DNA of 64,000 bases. It comes from Hydrogenophaga sp. GTDB lineage: Bacteria; Pseudomonadota; Gammaproteobacteria; Burkholderiales; Burkholderiaceae_C. The stretch covers positions 45,883-109,882 of the forward strand of contig NZ_WVZN01000036.1 of assembly GCF_011772445.1 (NCBI RefSeq), given 5' to 3'. The notes under the pieces were generated by a model. That model was not told where the DNA came from, did no database searches, and saw only the letters and a program-made list of their open reading frames with translations. The first letter of the stretch is position 1. Each line of letters begins with the position of its first letter. The position numbers and the translations under genes were made by a program. This document shows, in pieces, positions 10,611 through 19,675 of the stretch.

Positions 10611-11217
10611 GCCCGGCTGGCGCGGCGGCTGGTGGCGCGGCGCGCGGCGCGTCGAATCACCCAACCACGGCCAGCGGCCCCGCGACACGGCGGTCGATCT
10701 GATCGTGGTGCACTCCATCAGCCTGCCGCCCGGCGTGTACGGCGGCGATGAGGTCGAGCGGCTGTTCACCAACCGGCTCGACTGGGACGCGCACCCCTAT
10801 TTCCAGGCCATCCGCGGCATCGAGGTGTCGTCGCACTTCTTCGTGCGGCGCGACGGGCGTGTGCTGCAGTTCGTCTCCACCGCGCGCCGCGCCTGGCACG
10901 CAGGCGCCTCGCACTGGCTGGGACGCGACAACTGCAACGACTTCTCGGTGGGCATCGAACTCGAAGGCCTGGAAGGCGAGACCTTCGAAGCACCCCAGTA
11001 CGAGGCGCTTGCACGCCTGTGCCAGGCCTTGCGTGCGCGCCACCCCATCCGGCACATCGCCGGCCACGAGCACATCGCCCCCGCTCGCAAACACGATCCG
11101 GGGCCCGGCTTCGACTGGGCCCGGTTGCGGCAGCTCGTCGGCTGGCCGCCCTCGTGTTTTCCCGAAGCCACACGCGAAGGAACCGCGGGCGCTCCAGTCG
11201 ACACCGGCCACGATTGA
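10585..11217 (+). CDS. ampD: 1,6-anhydro-N-acetylmuramyl-L-alanine amidase AmpD
   Basis: 210 residues. It cleaves anhydroMurNAc from its peptide in cytoplasmic peptidoglycan recycling. The predicted zinc ligands are His43 (VVHSIS), His161 (GHEHIAP) and Asp171 (KHDPGP), with Lys169 and the GIELEG glutamate completing the active site. The frame opens with an ATG inside the end of pilR (26-base overlap); the internal region between the start and residue 23 is not conserved, so a later start is possible but none is obvious. Loss of AmpD in related bacteria derepresses AmpC beta-lactamase, but no ampR/ampC lies nearby. Confidence 0.93.
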
Positions 11218-11227
11218 TCCGGCCATC

Positions 11228-11247
11228 GCAGGCCGCGCGCGGCCTGC
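11228..11247 (+). terminator. perfect palindrome after ampD, possible terminator
   Basis: GCAGGCCGCG is followed directly by CGCGGCCTGC, ten bases after the ampD stop. As RNA it would fold into a stem of about eight base pairs with a tight loop. There is no U-run after it, so it may be a processing or weak termination site instead of a full intrinsic terminator. Confidence 0.35.
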
Positions 11248-11382
11248 AGCGCCGAATCGCGCCGCATCCCGCATGAATGCTTCGCTCCACGACCGAAACG
11301 CAGTCATGGCCGACGCTCTGCGCAAGTCGCCGCGTTCCGACGCATCGGCACCATCGATGCGTTGAGCGCTCCGGATGACAAA

Positions 11383-11398
11383 ACGCTATCGGTAGTGC
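11383..11398 (+). promoter_or_regulatory. upstream NrdR-like box (degenerate)
   Basis: The 16-mer ACGCTATCGGTAGTGC matches the NrdR consensus acaCwAtATaTwGtgt at 11 of 16 positions. It begins 32 bases before the better box at 11415, the three-turn spacing usual for tandem NrdR boxes, and lies just upstream of the -35 element. On its own the match is weak; the spacing is what makes it credible. Confidence 0.55.
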
Positions 11399-11399
11399 C

Positions 11400-11428
11400 T
11401 TGTTGCCCTCCGACACACCAGATATAGT
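11400..11428 (+). promoter_or_regulatory. sigma-70-type promoter of nrdA
   Basis: -35 TTGTTG (11400-11405), a 17-base spacer and -10 TATAGT (11423-11428). Transcription would start near 11435, about 115 bases before the nrdA ATG. The -10 element lies inside the strong NrdR-like box. Confidence 0.65.
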
Positions 11429-11430
11429 GT
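11415..11430 (+). promoter_or_regulatory. NrdR box over the nrdA -10 element
   Basis: ACACCAGATATAGTGT matches the NrdR consensus acaCwAtATaTwGtgt at 14 of 16 positions. It covers the -10 element, so binding of the ATP-cone repressor NrdR should block transcription of nrdA when dATP is plentiful. nrdR itself is not in this window. Confidence 0.78.
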
Positions 11431-11548
11431 GCCCCCAGATACCCCCCAGGCCTGTTTTCCGCGCCCCTCATCCGCATGAGCACCGCACCAGAAAACGGCG
11501 CCCGACCCGACCTGATCACCCAGAACAAATCCTGAATCGAGAGGAAAC

Positions 11549-14437
11549 ATGCTGAGCGCAGCCACCCCCCAGTCCCCCGTCGCCCCCGCACAGAAGTCCG
11601 TGCCCGGCGCTTCGCCCACCTCCTCCACCCCCGTGTCCGCCTACACGCAGTACCAGATCATCCGCCGCAACGGCGCCGTGGTGCCGTTCGAGCCCAGCAA
11701 GATCGCCGTCGCCATGATGAAGGCCTTCCTGGCGGTGCACGGCACGCAGGGCGCGGCCTCGGCCAGCGTGCGCGAAACCGTGGACGAGCTCACGCAGAAC
11801 GTCGTGCGCGCGCTCATGCGCTCGCGTCCGGGCGGCGGCACCTTCCACATCGAGGACGTGCAGGACCAGGCCGAACTCGGCCTGATGCGCAGCGGCCACC
11901 ATGAAGTCGCCCGCGCCTATGTGCTGTACCGTGAGCGCCGCGCCGCCGAACGCGCCACCCAGGCCGCCGCCGCGCGCGCCGCCGAGCCCGTGCTGCACGT
12001 GCTCGACGGCGGCCAGCGCGTGCCGCTGGACATCGACGCCCTCACCCGCCTGATCACCGACGCCTGCGCCGGCCTGGGCGCCGACGTCAAGGCCGACCCC
12101 ATCGTCGCCGAGACCAAGCGCAACCTGTACGACGGCGTGCCGATCGACGAGGTCTACAAGGCCGCCATCCTGGCCGCGCGCACGCTGATCGAAAAAGACC
12201 CCGACTACACCTACGCCACCGCGCGCCTGCTGCTGCATACCATCGTGCGGGAGATCCTGGGCGCCGAGGTGCCGCAGGCCGAGATGGGCCAGCGCTACGC
12301 CGACTACTTCCCGCAGTTCATCCGCAAGGGCGTGGACGCCGAGCTGCTCAACCCCGACCTGCTGCAGTTCGACCTGGCGCGCCTGGGCGCCGCGCTCAAG
12401 CCCGAGCGCGACCTGCAGTTCGACTACCTGGGCCTGCAGACGCTGTACGACCGCTACTTCCTGCACGTGCGCAAGACGCGCATCGAACTGCCGCAGGCTT
12501 TCTTCATGCGCGTGGCCATGGGCCTGTCGCTCAATGAAATCGACCGCGAGGCCCGTGCGATCGAGTTCTACGAGATCCTGTCCACCTTCGACTTCATGAG
12601 CAGCACGCCCACGCTGTTCAACAGCGGCACGCTGCGCTCGCAGCTCTCCAGCTGCTACCTCACCACCGTGCCCGACGACCTCGACGGCATCTACGAGTCC
12701 ATCAAGGACAACGCCATGCTGTCCAAGTTCGCCGGCGGTCTCGGCAACGACTGGACCCGCGTGCGCGGCATGGGCTCGCACATCAAGGGCACCAACGGCA
12801 AGTCGCAGGGCGTCGTGCCGTTCCTCAAGGTCGTCAACGACACGGCGGTGGCCGTCAACCAGGGCGGCAAGCGCAAGGGCGCGGTCTGCGCCTACCTGGA
12901 GACCTGGCACCTGGACATCGAGGAATTCCTGGAGCTGCGCAAGAACACCGGCGACGACCGCCGCCGCACCCACGACATGAACACCGCGAACTGGATTCCG
13001 GACCTGTTCATGAAGCGCGTGCTGGAAAAAGGCGAGTGGAGCCTGTTCTCGCCCTCCAACACGCCTGACCTGCACGACAAGTTCGGCACCGACTTCGAGA
13101 AGGCCTACGTCGCCTACGAAGAAAAGGCCGCGCGCGGCGAGATCAAACCCTACCGCAAGGTCCCCGCGTCCGACCTGTGGCGCAAGATGCTCTCGATGCT
13201 GTTCGAGACCGGCCACCCCTGGATCACCTTCAAGGACGCCTGCAACGTGCGCAGCCCGCAGCAGCACGCCGGCGTGGTGCACAGCTCCAACCTCTGCACC
13301 GAGATCACGCTCAACACCTCCGACACCGAAACCGCCGTCTGCAACCTCGGCTCGGTCAACCTGCTGCGCCACCTGAAGGACGGCGCCATCGACCACGACA
13401 AGCTCAAGAAGACCATCGCCACCGCGATGCGCATGCTCGACAACGTGATCGACATCAACTACTACGCGGTCAAGAAGGCGCGCGATTCCAACCTGCGCCA
13501 CCGCCCGGTGGGCATGGGCATCATGGGTTTCCAGGACGCGCTGTACGAACTTCGCATTCCCTACGCCTCCAACGAAGCCGTCGAATTCGCCGACCGCTCC
13601 ATGGAAGCCGTCTGCTACTACGCCTACTGGGCCTCCACCGAGCTCTCCCGCGAGCGCGGCCGCTACAGCAGCTTCAAGGGCTCGCTGTGGGACAAGGGCA
13701 TCCTGCCGCCCGACACCCTGGACCTGCTGGCCAAGGAGCGCGGCGGCTACGTCGACGTGGACCGCTCCAGCAGCCTCGACTGGGACGCCCTGCGCCAGAA
13801 GATCGCCCGCGACGGCATGCGCAACTCCAACTGCGTGGCCATCGCCCCCACGGCGACCATCTCCAACATCATCGGCGTGGACGCCTCCATCGAGCCTTGC
13901 TTCGGCAACCTCTCGGTCAAGTCCAACCTGTCGGGCGAGTTCACCGTCATCAACAGCTACCTCGTCAAGGACCTGAAGCGCCTGGGCCTGTGGGACGACG
14001 TGATGGTCATGGACCTCAAGCACTTCGATGGCTCGCTGCGCCCCATCGACCGCGTGCCGCAGGATGTGAAAGCCCTGTACGCCACCGCGTTCGAGGTCGA
14101 GCCGGTGTGGCTGGTGGAAGCCGCCGCGCGCCGCCAGAAGTGGATCGACCAGGCACAGAGCCTGAACATCTACATGGCCGGTGCGTCGGGCAAGAAGCTC
14201 GACGAAACCTACAAGCTCGCCTGGCTGCGCGGCTTGAAGACCACCTATTACCTGCGCACCACCTCGGCCACGCAGATCGAGAAATCCACCGGCCGCACGG
14301 GACAACTCAATGCGGTGTCGGTGACGCCGAGCGCACCGATGGCCGCGGCCGCGAGTGCAACGACGGTTGCGAGCGAACCCGCCACCGACGTGAAGTTCTG
14401 CGCCATCGATGACCCGGGTTGCGAGGCCTGCCAGTGA
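11549..14437 (+). CDS. nrdA: class Ia ribonucleoside-diphosphate reductase, alpha subunit
   Basis: 962 residues. It reduces ribonucleoside diphosphates to deoxy forms with NrdB. Two consecutive ATP-cone-like regulatory domains are visible (about residues 33-125 and 145-235), the same plan as the long Pseudomonas NrdA and longer than the E. coli protein. The catalytic core has STPTLFNSGT, the active-site cysteine in NLCTEI, the radical-transfer tyrosine pair in TTYYLRT, and a C-terminal CEAC redox pair that passes electrons to the active site. The start is fixed by GAGAGGAAAC seven bases upstream. nrdB follows after 146 bases. Regulation by NrdR is predicted from the upstream boxes. Confidence 0.97.
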   Translation: MLSAATPQSPVAPAQKSVPGASPTSSTPVSAYTQYQIIRRNGAVVPFEPSKIAVAMMKAFLAVHGTQGAASASVRETVDELTQNVVRALMRSRPGGGTFHIEDVQDQAELGLMRSGHHEVARAYVLYRERRAAERATQAAAARAAEPVLHVLDGGQRVPLDIDALTRLITDACAGLGADVKADPIVAETKRNLYDGVPIDEVYKAAILAARTLIEKDPDYTYATARLLLHTIVREILGAEVPQAEMGQRYADYFPQFIRKGVDAELLNPDLLQFDLARLGAALKPERDLQFDYLGLQTLYDRYFLHVRKTRIELPQAFFMRVAMGLSLNEIDREARAIEFYEILSTFDFMSSTPTLFNSGTLRSQLSSCYLTTVPDDLDGIYESIKDNAMLSKFAGGLGNDWTRVRGMGSHIKGTNGKSQGVVPFLKVVNDTAVAVNQGGKRKGAVCAYLETWHLDIEEFLELRKNTGDDRRRTHDMNTANWIPDLFMKRVLEKGEWSLFSPSNTPDLHDKFGTDFEKAYVAYEEKAARGEIKPYRKVPASDLWRKMLSMLFETGHPWITFKDACNVRSPQQHAGVVHSSNLCTEITLNTSDTETAVCNLGSVNLLRHLKDGAIDHDKLKKTIATAMRMLDNVIDINYYAVKKARDSNLRHRPVGMGIMGFQDALYELRIPYASNEAVEFADRSMEAVCYYAYWASTELSRERGRYSSFKGSLWDKGILPPDTLDLLAKERGGYVDVDRSSSLDWDALRQKIARDGMRNSNCVAIAPTATISNIIGVDASIEPCFGNLSVKSNLSGEFTVINSYLVKDLKRLGLWDDVMVMDLKHFDGSLRPIDRVPQDVKALYATAFEVEPVWLVEAAARRQKWIDQAQSLNIYMAGASGKKLDETYKLAWLRGLKTTYYLRTTSATQIEKSTGRTGQLNAVSVTPSAPMAAAASATTVASEPATDVKFCAIDDPGCEACQ

Positions 14438-14533
14438 ATCGGATTGCGTGCAATCGAAGCCGCAGCGGTGCAATGCGTTGATTCATTCGATGCAACACCG
14501 CAACAAAATTCGTGAGCATGCGGCCTGATTGCT

Positions 14534-14561
14534 TTGCAATTCGCGCAGACACTTTGATAAT
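14534..14561 (+). promoter_or_regulatory. possible separate promoter of nrdB
   Basis: TTGCAA (14534-14539), a 16-base spacer and GATAAT (14556-14561) lie in the relatively AT-rich 146-base gap between nrdA and nrdB. Transcription would start near 14568, leaving a short leader of about 16 bases. I see no NrdR box here, so expression from this site would not follow the nrdA promoter. Confidence 0.45.
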
Positions 14562-14583
14562 TCGCTGAATCGGACCGACCCCT

Positions 14584-15768
14584 ATGTTGAACTGGGACGA
14601 ACCCACAACACCTTCTTCGACGTCGACGCACAGCCCCCGCCCTTCCGGCCAGCCGGGCTTGCAAGTCTCATCCATCGGTGAGACCACCTCCGCCGTCACC
14701 CGTCACGTCGCCTCCTCCGCCACGCCGTCGAGCCAGGCGGCCGCGCCGCAGCGCCGCATCAACGTGGCCGACAAGCGCATCATCAACGGCCAGACCGACG
14801 TCAACCAGCTCGTCCCCTTCAAATACAAGTGGGCCTGGGAGAAGTACCTGGCCACCTGCGCCAACCACTGGATGCCGCAGGAAGTGAACATGAGCCGCGA
14901 CATCGCGCTCTGGAAAGACCCGAACGGCCTCACCGAGGACGAGCGCCGCATCGTCAAGCGCAACCTCGGCTTCTTCGTCACCGCTGACTCGCTGGCCGCC
15001 AACAACATCGTGCTGGGCACCTACCGCCACATCACGGCGCCCGAGTGCCGCCAGTTCCTGCTGCGCCAGGCTTTCGAAGAAGCGATCCACACGCACGCCT
15101 ACCAGTACATCGTGGAATCGCTGGGTCTCGACGAGTCCGAGATCTTCAACGCCTACAACGAGATCCAGTCGATCCGCGACAAGGACGAGTTCCTGATCCC
15201 CTTCATCGAGGCGATCATGGACCCGAACTTCCACACCGGCACGCCCGAGAACGACCAGACCTTGCTCAAGAGCCTGATCGTTTTCGCCTGCCTGATGGAG
15301 GGCATGTTCTTCTACGTCGGCTTCACCCAGATCCTGGCGCTGGGCCGCCAGAACAAGATGACCGGCGCCGCCGAGCAGTACCAGTACATCCTGCGCGACG
15401 AGTCGATGCACTGCAATTTCGGCATCGACCTGATCAACGCCATCAAGATGGAGAACCCGCTGCTCTGGACGGCGGAGTTCAAGGCCGAGATCAAGGAGCT
15501 GTTCCTCAAGGCCGTCGAGCTCGAGTACCGCTACGCCGAGGACACCATGCCGCGCGGCGTGCTGGGCCTCAATGCCTCCATGTTCAAGGGCTACCTGCGC
15601 TACATCGCCAACCGGCGCGCCACGCAGATCGGCCTGGAACCCCTGTTCCCGAACGAAGAGAACCCGTTCCCCTGGATGAGCGAGATGATCGACCTCAAGA
15701 AGGAACGCAACTTCTTCGAAACACGGGTGATCGAGTACCAATCGGGCGGAGCGCTTTCCTGGGACTGA
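14584..15768 (+). CDS. nrdB: class Ia ribonucleoside-diphosphate reductase, beta subunit
   Basis: 394 residues. It houses the di-iron/tyrosyl radical cofactor. Candidate iron ligands are Asp135, Glu166 and His169 plus the later Glu ([10 protein letters not shown]) and the Glu/His pair in RDESMHCNF; the radical tyrosine is Tyr173 in EAIHTHAY, with spacing identical to E. coli NrdB. The first 55 or so residues are Ser/Thr/Pro-rich and probably disordered, longer than in most homologues. The C-terminus, which docks into NrdA, ends in SGGALSWD. There is no strong ribosome site before the ATG. It is co-oriented with nrdA. Confidence 0.97.
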   Translation: MLNWDEPTTPSSTSTHSPRPSGQPGLQVSSIGETTSAVTRHVASSATPSSQAAAPQRRINVADKRIINGQTDVNQLVPFKYKWAWEKYLATCANHWMPQEVNMSRDIALWKDPNGLTEDERRIVKRNLGFFVTADSLAANNIVLGTYRHITAPECRQFLLRQAFEEAIHTHAYQYIVESLGLDESEIFNAYNEIQSIRDKDEFLIPFIEAIMDPNFHTGTPENDQTLLKSLIVFACLMEGMFFYVGFTQILALGRQNKMTGAAEQYQYILRDESMHCNFGIDLINAIKMENPLLWTAEFKAEIKELFLKAVELEYRYAEDTMPRGVLGLNASMFKGYLRYIANRRATQIGLEPLFPNEENPFPWMSEMIDLKKERNFFETRVIEYQSGGALSWD

Positions 15769-15926
15769 TGTCCCGGCCGGGCCTCCGCATTGCCAGCGAA
15801 CAAGAAGACGAATCGAATCATCAGGACAGCCGCAGGGCGCGCAGACGCCCGCACTGGCCTGAGCCCGGATTCAGGGCCCTGGGGTCTGTTGTGGATGCAT
15901 CCACCTGACCGCAGAACCTTGAATCG

Positions 15927-15953
15927 CTTCACCGGCCATCCGACCGGCTGAAG
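15927..15953 (+). promoter_or_regulatory. inverted repeat in the leader of the H1-like gene
   Basis: CTTCA and CCGG are mirrored by CCGG and TGAAG around an eight-base loop, about 30 bases before the ATG of the H1-like gene. It could be a hairpin in the mRNA leader or a protein site. It is a weak call, made from symmetry alone. Confidence 0.3.
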
Positions 15954-15984
15954 TGCTCTTTGCAACTTGATCAAGGAGAAAGCA

Positions 15985-16503
15985 ATGGCAACTGCGAAGA
16001 AAGCCCCGGCCAAGAAGGCTGCGGCGAAAAAGGCGCCGGCGAAGAAGAAAGTCGCCGCCAAGAAAGCCCCGGCGAAGAAGGTCGTGGCCAAGAAGGCTCC
16101 GGCGAAGAAAGTCGCGGCCAAGAAGGCCCCGGCGAAGAAGAAAGTCGCCGCCAAGAAGGCCCCGGCGAAGAAAGTCGCGGCCAAGAAAGCCCCGGCGAAG
16201 AAGAAAGTCGCGGCCAAGAAGGCTCCCGCCAAGAAAGCGGCAGCCAAGAAGGCCCCGGCGAAGAAAGCCGCGGCCAAGAAAGCGCCGGCGAAGAAAGCCG
16301 CTGCGAAGAAGGCGCCCGCGAAGAAAGCGGCAGCTAAAAAGGCCCCTGCGAAAAAGGCAGCCCCTGCGAAGAAGGCAGCCCCCGCAAAAAAAGCTGAGCC
16401 GGCCAAGAAGCCGGCTGCCCCTGCTCCCGCGGCCGCTCCCGCCGCTCAGACCAAGCTCAACCCTCAAGCCGCCTGGCCGTTCCCGACGTCCAGCAAGCCC
16501 TGA
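15985..16503 (+). CDS. histone H1-like lysine/alanine/proline repeat DNA-binding protein
   Basis: 172 residues from the ATG at 15985, which is preceded by AAGGAG at good spacing; a TTG six codons upstream lies before that ribosome site and is rejected. Residues 5-125 are made of twelve KAPAKK units separated by AAA, VAA or KVAA linkers, the composition of bacterial H1-like nucleoid proteins such as HctB/AlgP. The chain closes with a Pro/Ala stretch and the non-repetitive tail [10 protein letters not shown]. It probably binds DNA through charge and affects nucleoid compaction. It stands alone, with a strong terminator 20 bases downstream. Confidence 0.9.
   Translation: MATAKKAPAKKAAAKKAPAKKKVAAKKAPAKKVVAKKAPAKKVAAKKAPAKKKVAAKKAPAKKVAAKKAPAKKKVAAKKAPAKKAAAKKAPAKKAAAKKAPAKKAAAKKAPAKKAAAKKAPAKKAAPAKKAAPAKKAEPAKKPAAPAPAAAPAAQTKLNPQAAWPFPTSSKP
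15991..16390 (+). repeat. tandem degenerate repeats encoding KAPAKK units
   Basis: About 400 bases of the H1-like gene are imperfect tandem copies of a unit of 30 to 33 bases built around GCCCCGGCGAAGAAG. Copies differ at codon third positions, which argues for age, but runs of near-identical units remain and could gain or lose copies by slippage. Confidence 0.85.
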
Positions 16504-16524
16504 GTCAGCCTTGAGTTGATCTGA

Positions 16525-16554
16525 AAGCCCGGTGCGAAAGCACCGGGCTTTTTT
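16525..16554 (+). terminator. intrinsic terminator after the H1-like gene
   Basis: AAGCCCGGTGC, loop GAAA, GCACCGGGCTT, then further T residues: an 11-base-pair stem with a stable tetraloop and a run of six T. It sits 21 bases after the stop codon and separates this gene from the convergent kinase gene. Confidence 0.95.
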
Positions 16555-16569
16555 CATTCCGGACCACGT

Positions 16570-17469
16570 TCAGGCCCGCAGCGTGGGATCCACCGTGTAG
16601 TTCTGCGGACCGCGGACCGCAATCTTGAGCGCCCCCAGGCGGTTGCCCAATTCCGCGCAGCGCGTCAGCGGCCAACCCTTGGAGAGGCCGTGCAGCAGCG
16701 CCGCGCGAAAGGCATCGCCACAACCCGTGGGATCGACCACGGCTTCGGCCTTCACGCCAGGCACGCGCGTGGCCACGCCGTTTTCCCACACGTCGCAGCC
16801 CTGGTCGGCGAGCGTGACCACGAGGCCGCGCACGCGCTGAGAGATGTCGGCCAGTGACAGGCCGGTGCGGTCGCAGAGCATGCGGCCTTCGTAGTCGTTC
16901 ACCGCCACCCAACTCGCCTGGTCGATGAAGCGCAGCAGCTCCTCGCCATTGAACATGGGCAGGCCCTGACCCGGATCGAACACGAAGGGCACGCCTGCGG
17001 CCTTGAGTTGCGCGGCGTGGGAGACCATGCCCTCGCGGCCATCGGGCGCGATGATGCCCAGGGTGAGGTCCTTTCGCGCGGGCACCGGTGTGTCGTGCGC
17101 GAAGGACATCGCGCCCGGGTGGAAGGCCGTGATCTGGTTGTTGTCGCGGTCGGTCATGATCATGGCCTGCGCGGTGTAGGCGTCGGCCACGGTGCTCACG
17201 TGGGCCGTGTCCACGCCCAGCTCGCGCATGCGGGCAAGGTAGTCGGCGCCATCGCTGCCCAGCGCCGCCAGCGGGGCCACCTCGGCGCCCAGTTGCCGCA
17301 GCCCGTAGGCGATGTTGCCTGCGCAGCCGCCGAAGTCGCGCCGCAGGCCGGGCACCAGGAAGGACACGTTGAGGATGTGCAACTGGTCGGGCAGGATCTG
17401 GTCGGCGAACCGGCCTTCGAAGGTCATGATGGTGTCGAAGGCCAGCGAGCCGCAAACGAGGATGGGCAT
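16570..17469 (-). CDS. PfkB-family carbohydrate/nucleoside kinase
   Basis: 299 residues, ribokinase fold. The N-terminal GG motif region reads DFGGCAGNIAYGLRQLGAEV, and the C-terminal signature DPTGCGDAF (246-254) holds the catalytic Asp252. In this subgroup the substrate may be adenosine or a sugar; the sequence alone does not decide, and family members are often labelled only carbohydrate kinase. It is the last gene of the run accB-accC-prmA-DUF3426-kinase, 18 bases after the DUF3426 gene, and ends close to the convergent H1 terminator. Confidence 0.85.
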   Translation of the reverse strand: MPILVCGSLAFDTIMTFEGRFADQILPDQLHILNVSFLVPGLRRDFGGCAGNIAYGLRQLGAEVAPLAALGSDGADYLARMRELGVDTAHVSTVADAYTAQAMIMTDRDNNQITAFHPGAMSFAHDTPVPARKDLTLGIIAPDGREGMVSHAAQLKAAGVPFVFDPGQGLPMFNGEELLRFIDQASWVAVNDYEGRMLCDRTGLSLADISQRVRGLVVTLADQGCDVWENGVATRVPGVKAEAVVDPTGCGDAFRAALLHGLSKGWPLTRCAELGNRLGALKIAVRGPQNYTVDPTLRA

Positions 17470-17487
17470 GGTGTCGAAGGGGGGGGT

Positions 17488-18723
17488 TCAGGGATAGAAG
17501 ACGAGGGCGCGATAACCCGCGGTGGGCACGCCCTCGCCGAGCGAGATGGAGAGGCGGAAACTGACCGACACGCGCTCATGGGGCGGCAGTGCCGCCACAC
17601 CGGCGGGCCAGTCTTGCGGCAGGAAGACACGGCGGGCCACGACCACCTGTTGGGTGTCGGTCAAGGTCAGCTCGAGCGCCGGCAGGGCCACTTCCAGCGG
17701 TGACTGGTTGTGCAGCACGATGTCGAACGAATGGAAGTTGCCGAGCCGGCGCACCAGCTCGGCGCTGTCGATCACGATGGCGTCGATCTGGCGCACCGGT
17801 GCGAGGTCGCAACCCAGGTGGTCGCAGGCCTGCAAGATCCAGGGCTTGAGCGCCGGCTGCGCCGCCACCAGACGGTGGCGCTCCTGGATGGCCCATTGCG
17901 CCGCGAGAAGCAGCGCGAGCATCAGTGTCAGCAGCGCGAGCCCGACGCGCATGCCCGGTGAGTTCCAGAACGCGCGGCGGCGCGCCTGGCGCACGAAGCC
18001 GGGCTCCGCGTCGGGGGCGTCCGCGTCGCGGTCGCGAGCGGCCGGTGCGGGCGGCGCGGCTTCGGCGGTCTCGGGGGCATCCGCCAAGGCCGTGTCCGGC
18101 GGGGCCGCGGGCAATGGCGCTCGCGTGGAGTGCGCAAAGCGTTCCAGCTCGGCGTGGAAGTCGGATTCGGGTTCGTCCCGCGACGCCACGGCGAGCGTGT
18201 TCGATACGCTGGGCATCCACACATCGTCGGGCTCGGACTCCGGCTGGGGCTCGGGCACCGGCTCGGTCACCGCTTCGGCGACGGGCTTCGGCTGTGCGGG
18301 TTCGGGCGCGGGCTCGGCCACCGGGGCGACTTCCTCGACGCGCGGCTCGGTGACCGGCGACGCATCGAGCGGGCCATCGCCAAACCAGGCCCGCAGGTCG
18401 TCGTCCTCGGGCGGCTGCGCGGGTGGGGCCGGCATGTCATCGGCCGCGTCCGGCAAGGTGGGTTCAGGAACCGGCGGGGGTGGCACCGCGGGTTCCACCA
18501 TGGCGGTTGGCGCGGGCACCGGTGCGCTTGCCGGCGCGGCCGGGGCTGCATCAGCGGACGCAGCCGGGGCCGCGGCCGACGGCACCCAGGCTTCCAGGTG
18601 GATGGTGGCGTCGAACACATCGGAGCAGTGTCCGCAGCGCACCCAGCCGTCCGAGATCTTGAGTTGATCGGCCACCACGCGGAACACGGTGCCGCAAGCC
18701 GGACAGCGGGTGGTGAAACTCAT
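17488..18723 (-). CDS. DUF3426 protein with N-terminal MJ0042 zinc ribbon
   Basis: 411 residues. The zinc ribbon is formed by Cys7, Cys10, Cys30 and Cys33 (RCPACGTVF, VRCGHC). A long Ala/Pro/Glu-rich, probably disordered middle (about 45-240) leads to one membrane helix (about 259-279) and a C-terminal DUF3426 beta domain that would lie in the periplasm. The function is unknown. Position between prmA and the PfkB kinase is typical for Burkholderiales. The ATG start gives the exact zinc-ribbon N-terminus. Confidence 0.88.
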   Translation of the reverse strand: MSFTTRCPACGTVFRVVADQLKISDGWVRCGHCSDVFDATIHLEAWVPSAAAPAASADAAPAAPASAPVPAPTAMVEPAVPPPPVPEPTLPDAADDMPAPPAQPPEDDDLRAWFGDGPLDASPVTEPRVEEVAPVAEPAPEPAQPKPVAEAVTEPVPEPQPESEPDDVWMPSVSNTLAVASRDEPESDFHAELERFAHSTRAPLPAAPPDTALADAPETAEAAPPAPAARDRDADAPDAEPGFVRQARRRAFWNSPGMRVGLALLTLMLALLLAAQWAIQERHRLVAAQPALKPWILQACDHLGCDLAPVRQIDAIVIDSAELVRRLGNFHSFDIVLHNQSPLEVALPALELTLTDTQQVVVARRVFLPQDWPAGVAALPPHERVSVSFRLSISLGEGVPTAGYRALVFYP

Positions 18724-18757
18724 GGGGCCGATTATCGCGGGCCGCGACGCGCGGGGC

Positions 18758-19675
18758 TCAGGGCTTGCGCGCGGTCATGAGGATCCAGCCGTCCTCTTCG
18801 TCGCTGACCTCGAGCGCGAGCCAGGGCGCATAGGCCTCGCGCAGTTCATCGGCCTGGCGCGCCAGGATGCCCGCGAGCACCAGGTGGCCACCCGGGCGCA
18901 CGTGCGAACACAGCAGCGGCGCGAGCACCTTCAGCGGCGTGGCCAGGATGTTGGCGAGCACCAGGTCGTGCTCGCCCTTCGCGGCATCGGGCAGGCCAGC
19001 CTGCAACGCGACGCTGTTCGCGTCGGCGTTCAGGCGCGTGGACTCCACCGCCGCCGGGTCGATGTCGACGGCAAGGATGTCGCGCGCGCCGTGCTTGGCC
19101 GCGCCGATGGCCAGGATGCCCGAGCCGCAGCCGTAGTCGAGCACGCGCGGTCCCACGGGGGCCTGCGCGGCCGTCCAGCGCAGGCACATGCGCGTGGTGG
19201 GGTGGGTGCCGGTGCCGAAGGCCAAGCCCGGGTCGAGCCGGATCACCTCGCGCGCCTGCGCGGGCGGCTCGTGCCAGGAGGGCACGATCCAGAAGGTGGG
19301 CGTGATCTCGACCGGCTCGAACTGCGACTGCGTCAGGCGCACCCAGTCCTGTTCGGGCACGGCGCGCACGCCTTGCACGCGGCAGCCATCAAAGAAGTCC
19401 TGTGCCGACAGCAGCGTGGCGGCCTCGCGCGCGGCGGCCTCGTCGGGAAACAGCGCGACCACGCGCGAGCGCTGCCAGCCTTCCTTGGGTGGCGGCATGC
19501 CGGGCTCGCCGAACAGGGCCTGCTCGGCCTCGGTCATGGCGTCGGCGTCTTCCACCGACACGCTGAGCGCATCCAGCGCGTCGAGCGCCTCGCCCACGGC
19601 CTCGATGGCCGCCTCGGGCACCACCAGGACCAGCTCGAAAGGCGTGGCCGCGCCAGCGGCGGAATCAGCGCTCAC
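18758..19675 (-). CDS. prmA: ribosomal protein L11 methyltransferase
   Basis: About 305 residues. It trimethylates ribosomal protein L11 using S-adenosylmethionine. The SAM motif is [19 protein letters not shown], followed by [10 protein letters not shown] and the post-I motif LANILATPL. The most likely start is the GTG at 19675, which lies inside the end of accC (11-base overlap) and suggests translational coupling; the frame is open further upstream, but that stretch does not look like PrmA. An insertion-like segment of about 15 residues near residue 80 ([13 protein letters not shown]) is common in this group. Confidence 0.93.
   Translation of the reverse strand: MSADSAAGAATPFELVLVVPEAAIEAVGEALDALDALSVSVEDADAMTEAEQALFGEPGMPPPKEGWQRSRVVALFPDEAAAREAATLLSAQDFFDGCRVQGVRAVPEQDWVRLTQSQFEPVEITPTFWIVPSWHEPPAQAREVIRLDPGLAFGTGTHPTTRMCLRWTAAQAPVGPRVLDYGCGSGILAIGAAKHGARDILAVDIDPAAVESTRLNADANSVALQAGLPDAAKGEHDLVLANILATPLKVLAPLLCSHVRPGGHLVLAGILARQADELREAYAPWLALEVSDEEDGWILMTARKP

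Larger units (their letters stand above)
11218..11548 (+). other. ampD-nrdA intergenic region
   Basis: This is the only gap above 300 bases. From left to right it holds a perfect 20-base palindrome at 11228-11247, an unsupported 30-codon ORF at 11273-11365 without a convincing ribosome site, the two NrdR-like boxes and promoter of nrdA (11383-11430), and an untranslated leader of about 110 bases up to the nrdA ribosome site GAGAGGAAAC. I see no RNA gene in it. Confidence 0.7.

Noticed and set aside
11273..11365. A 30-codon ORF between ampD and nrdA
   Set aside because: No ribosome site, unremarkable composition and no recognisable similarity; it ends before the nrdA promoter. Not counted as a gene.
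15991..16390. The regular repeats in the H1-like gene as a CRISPR array
   Set aside because: Units are contiguous, without unique spacers, and encode a continuous lysine/alanine-rich protein.
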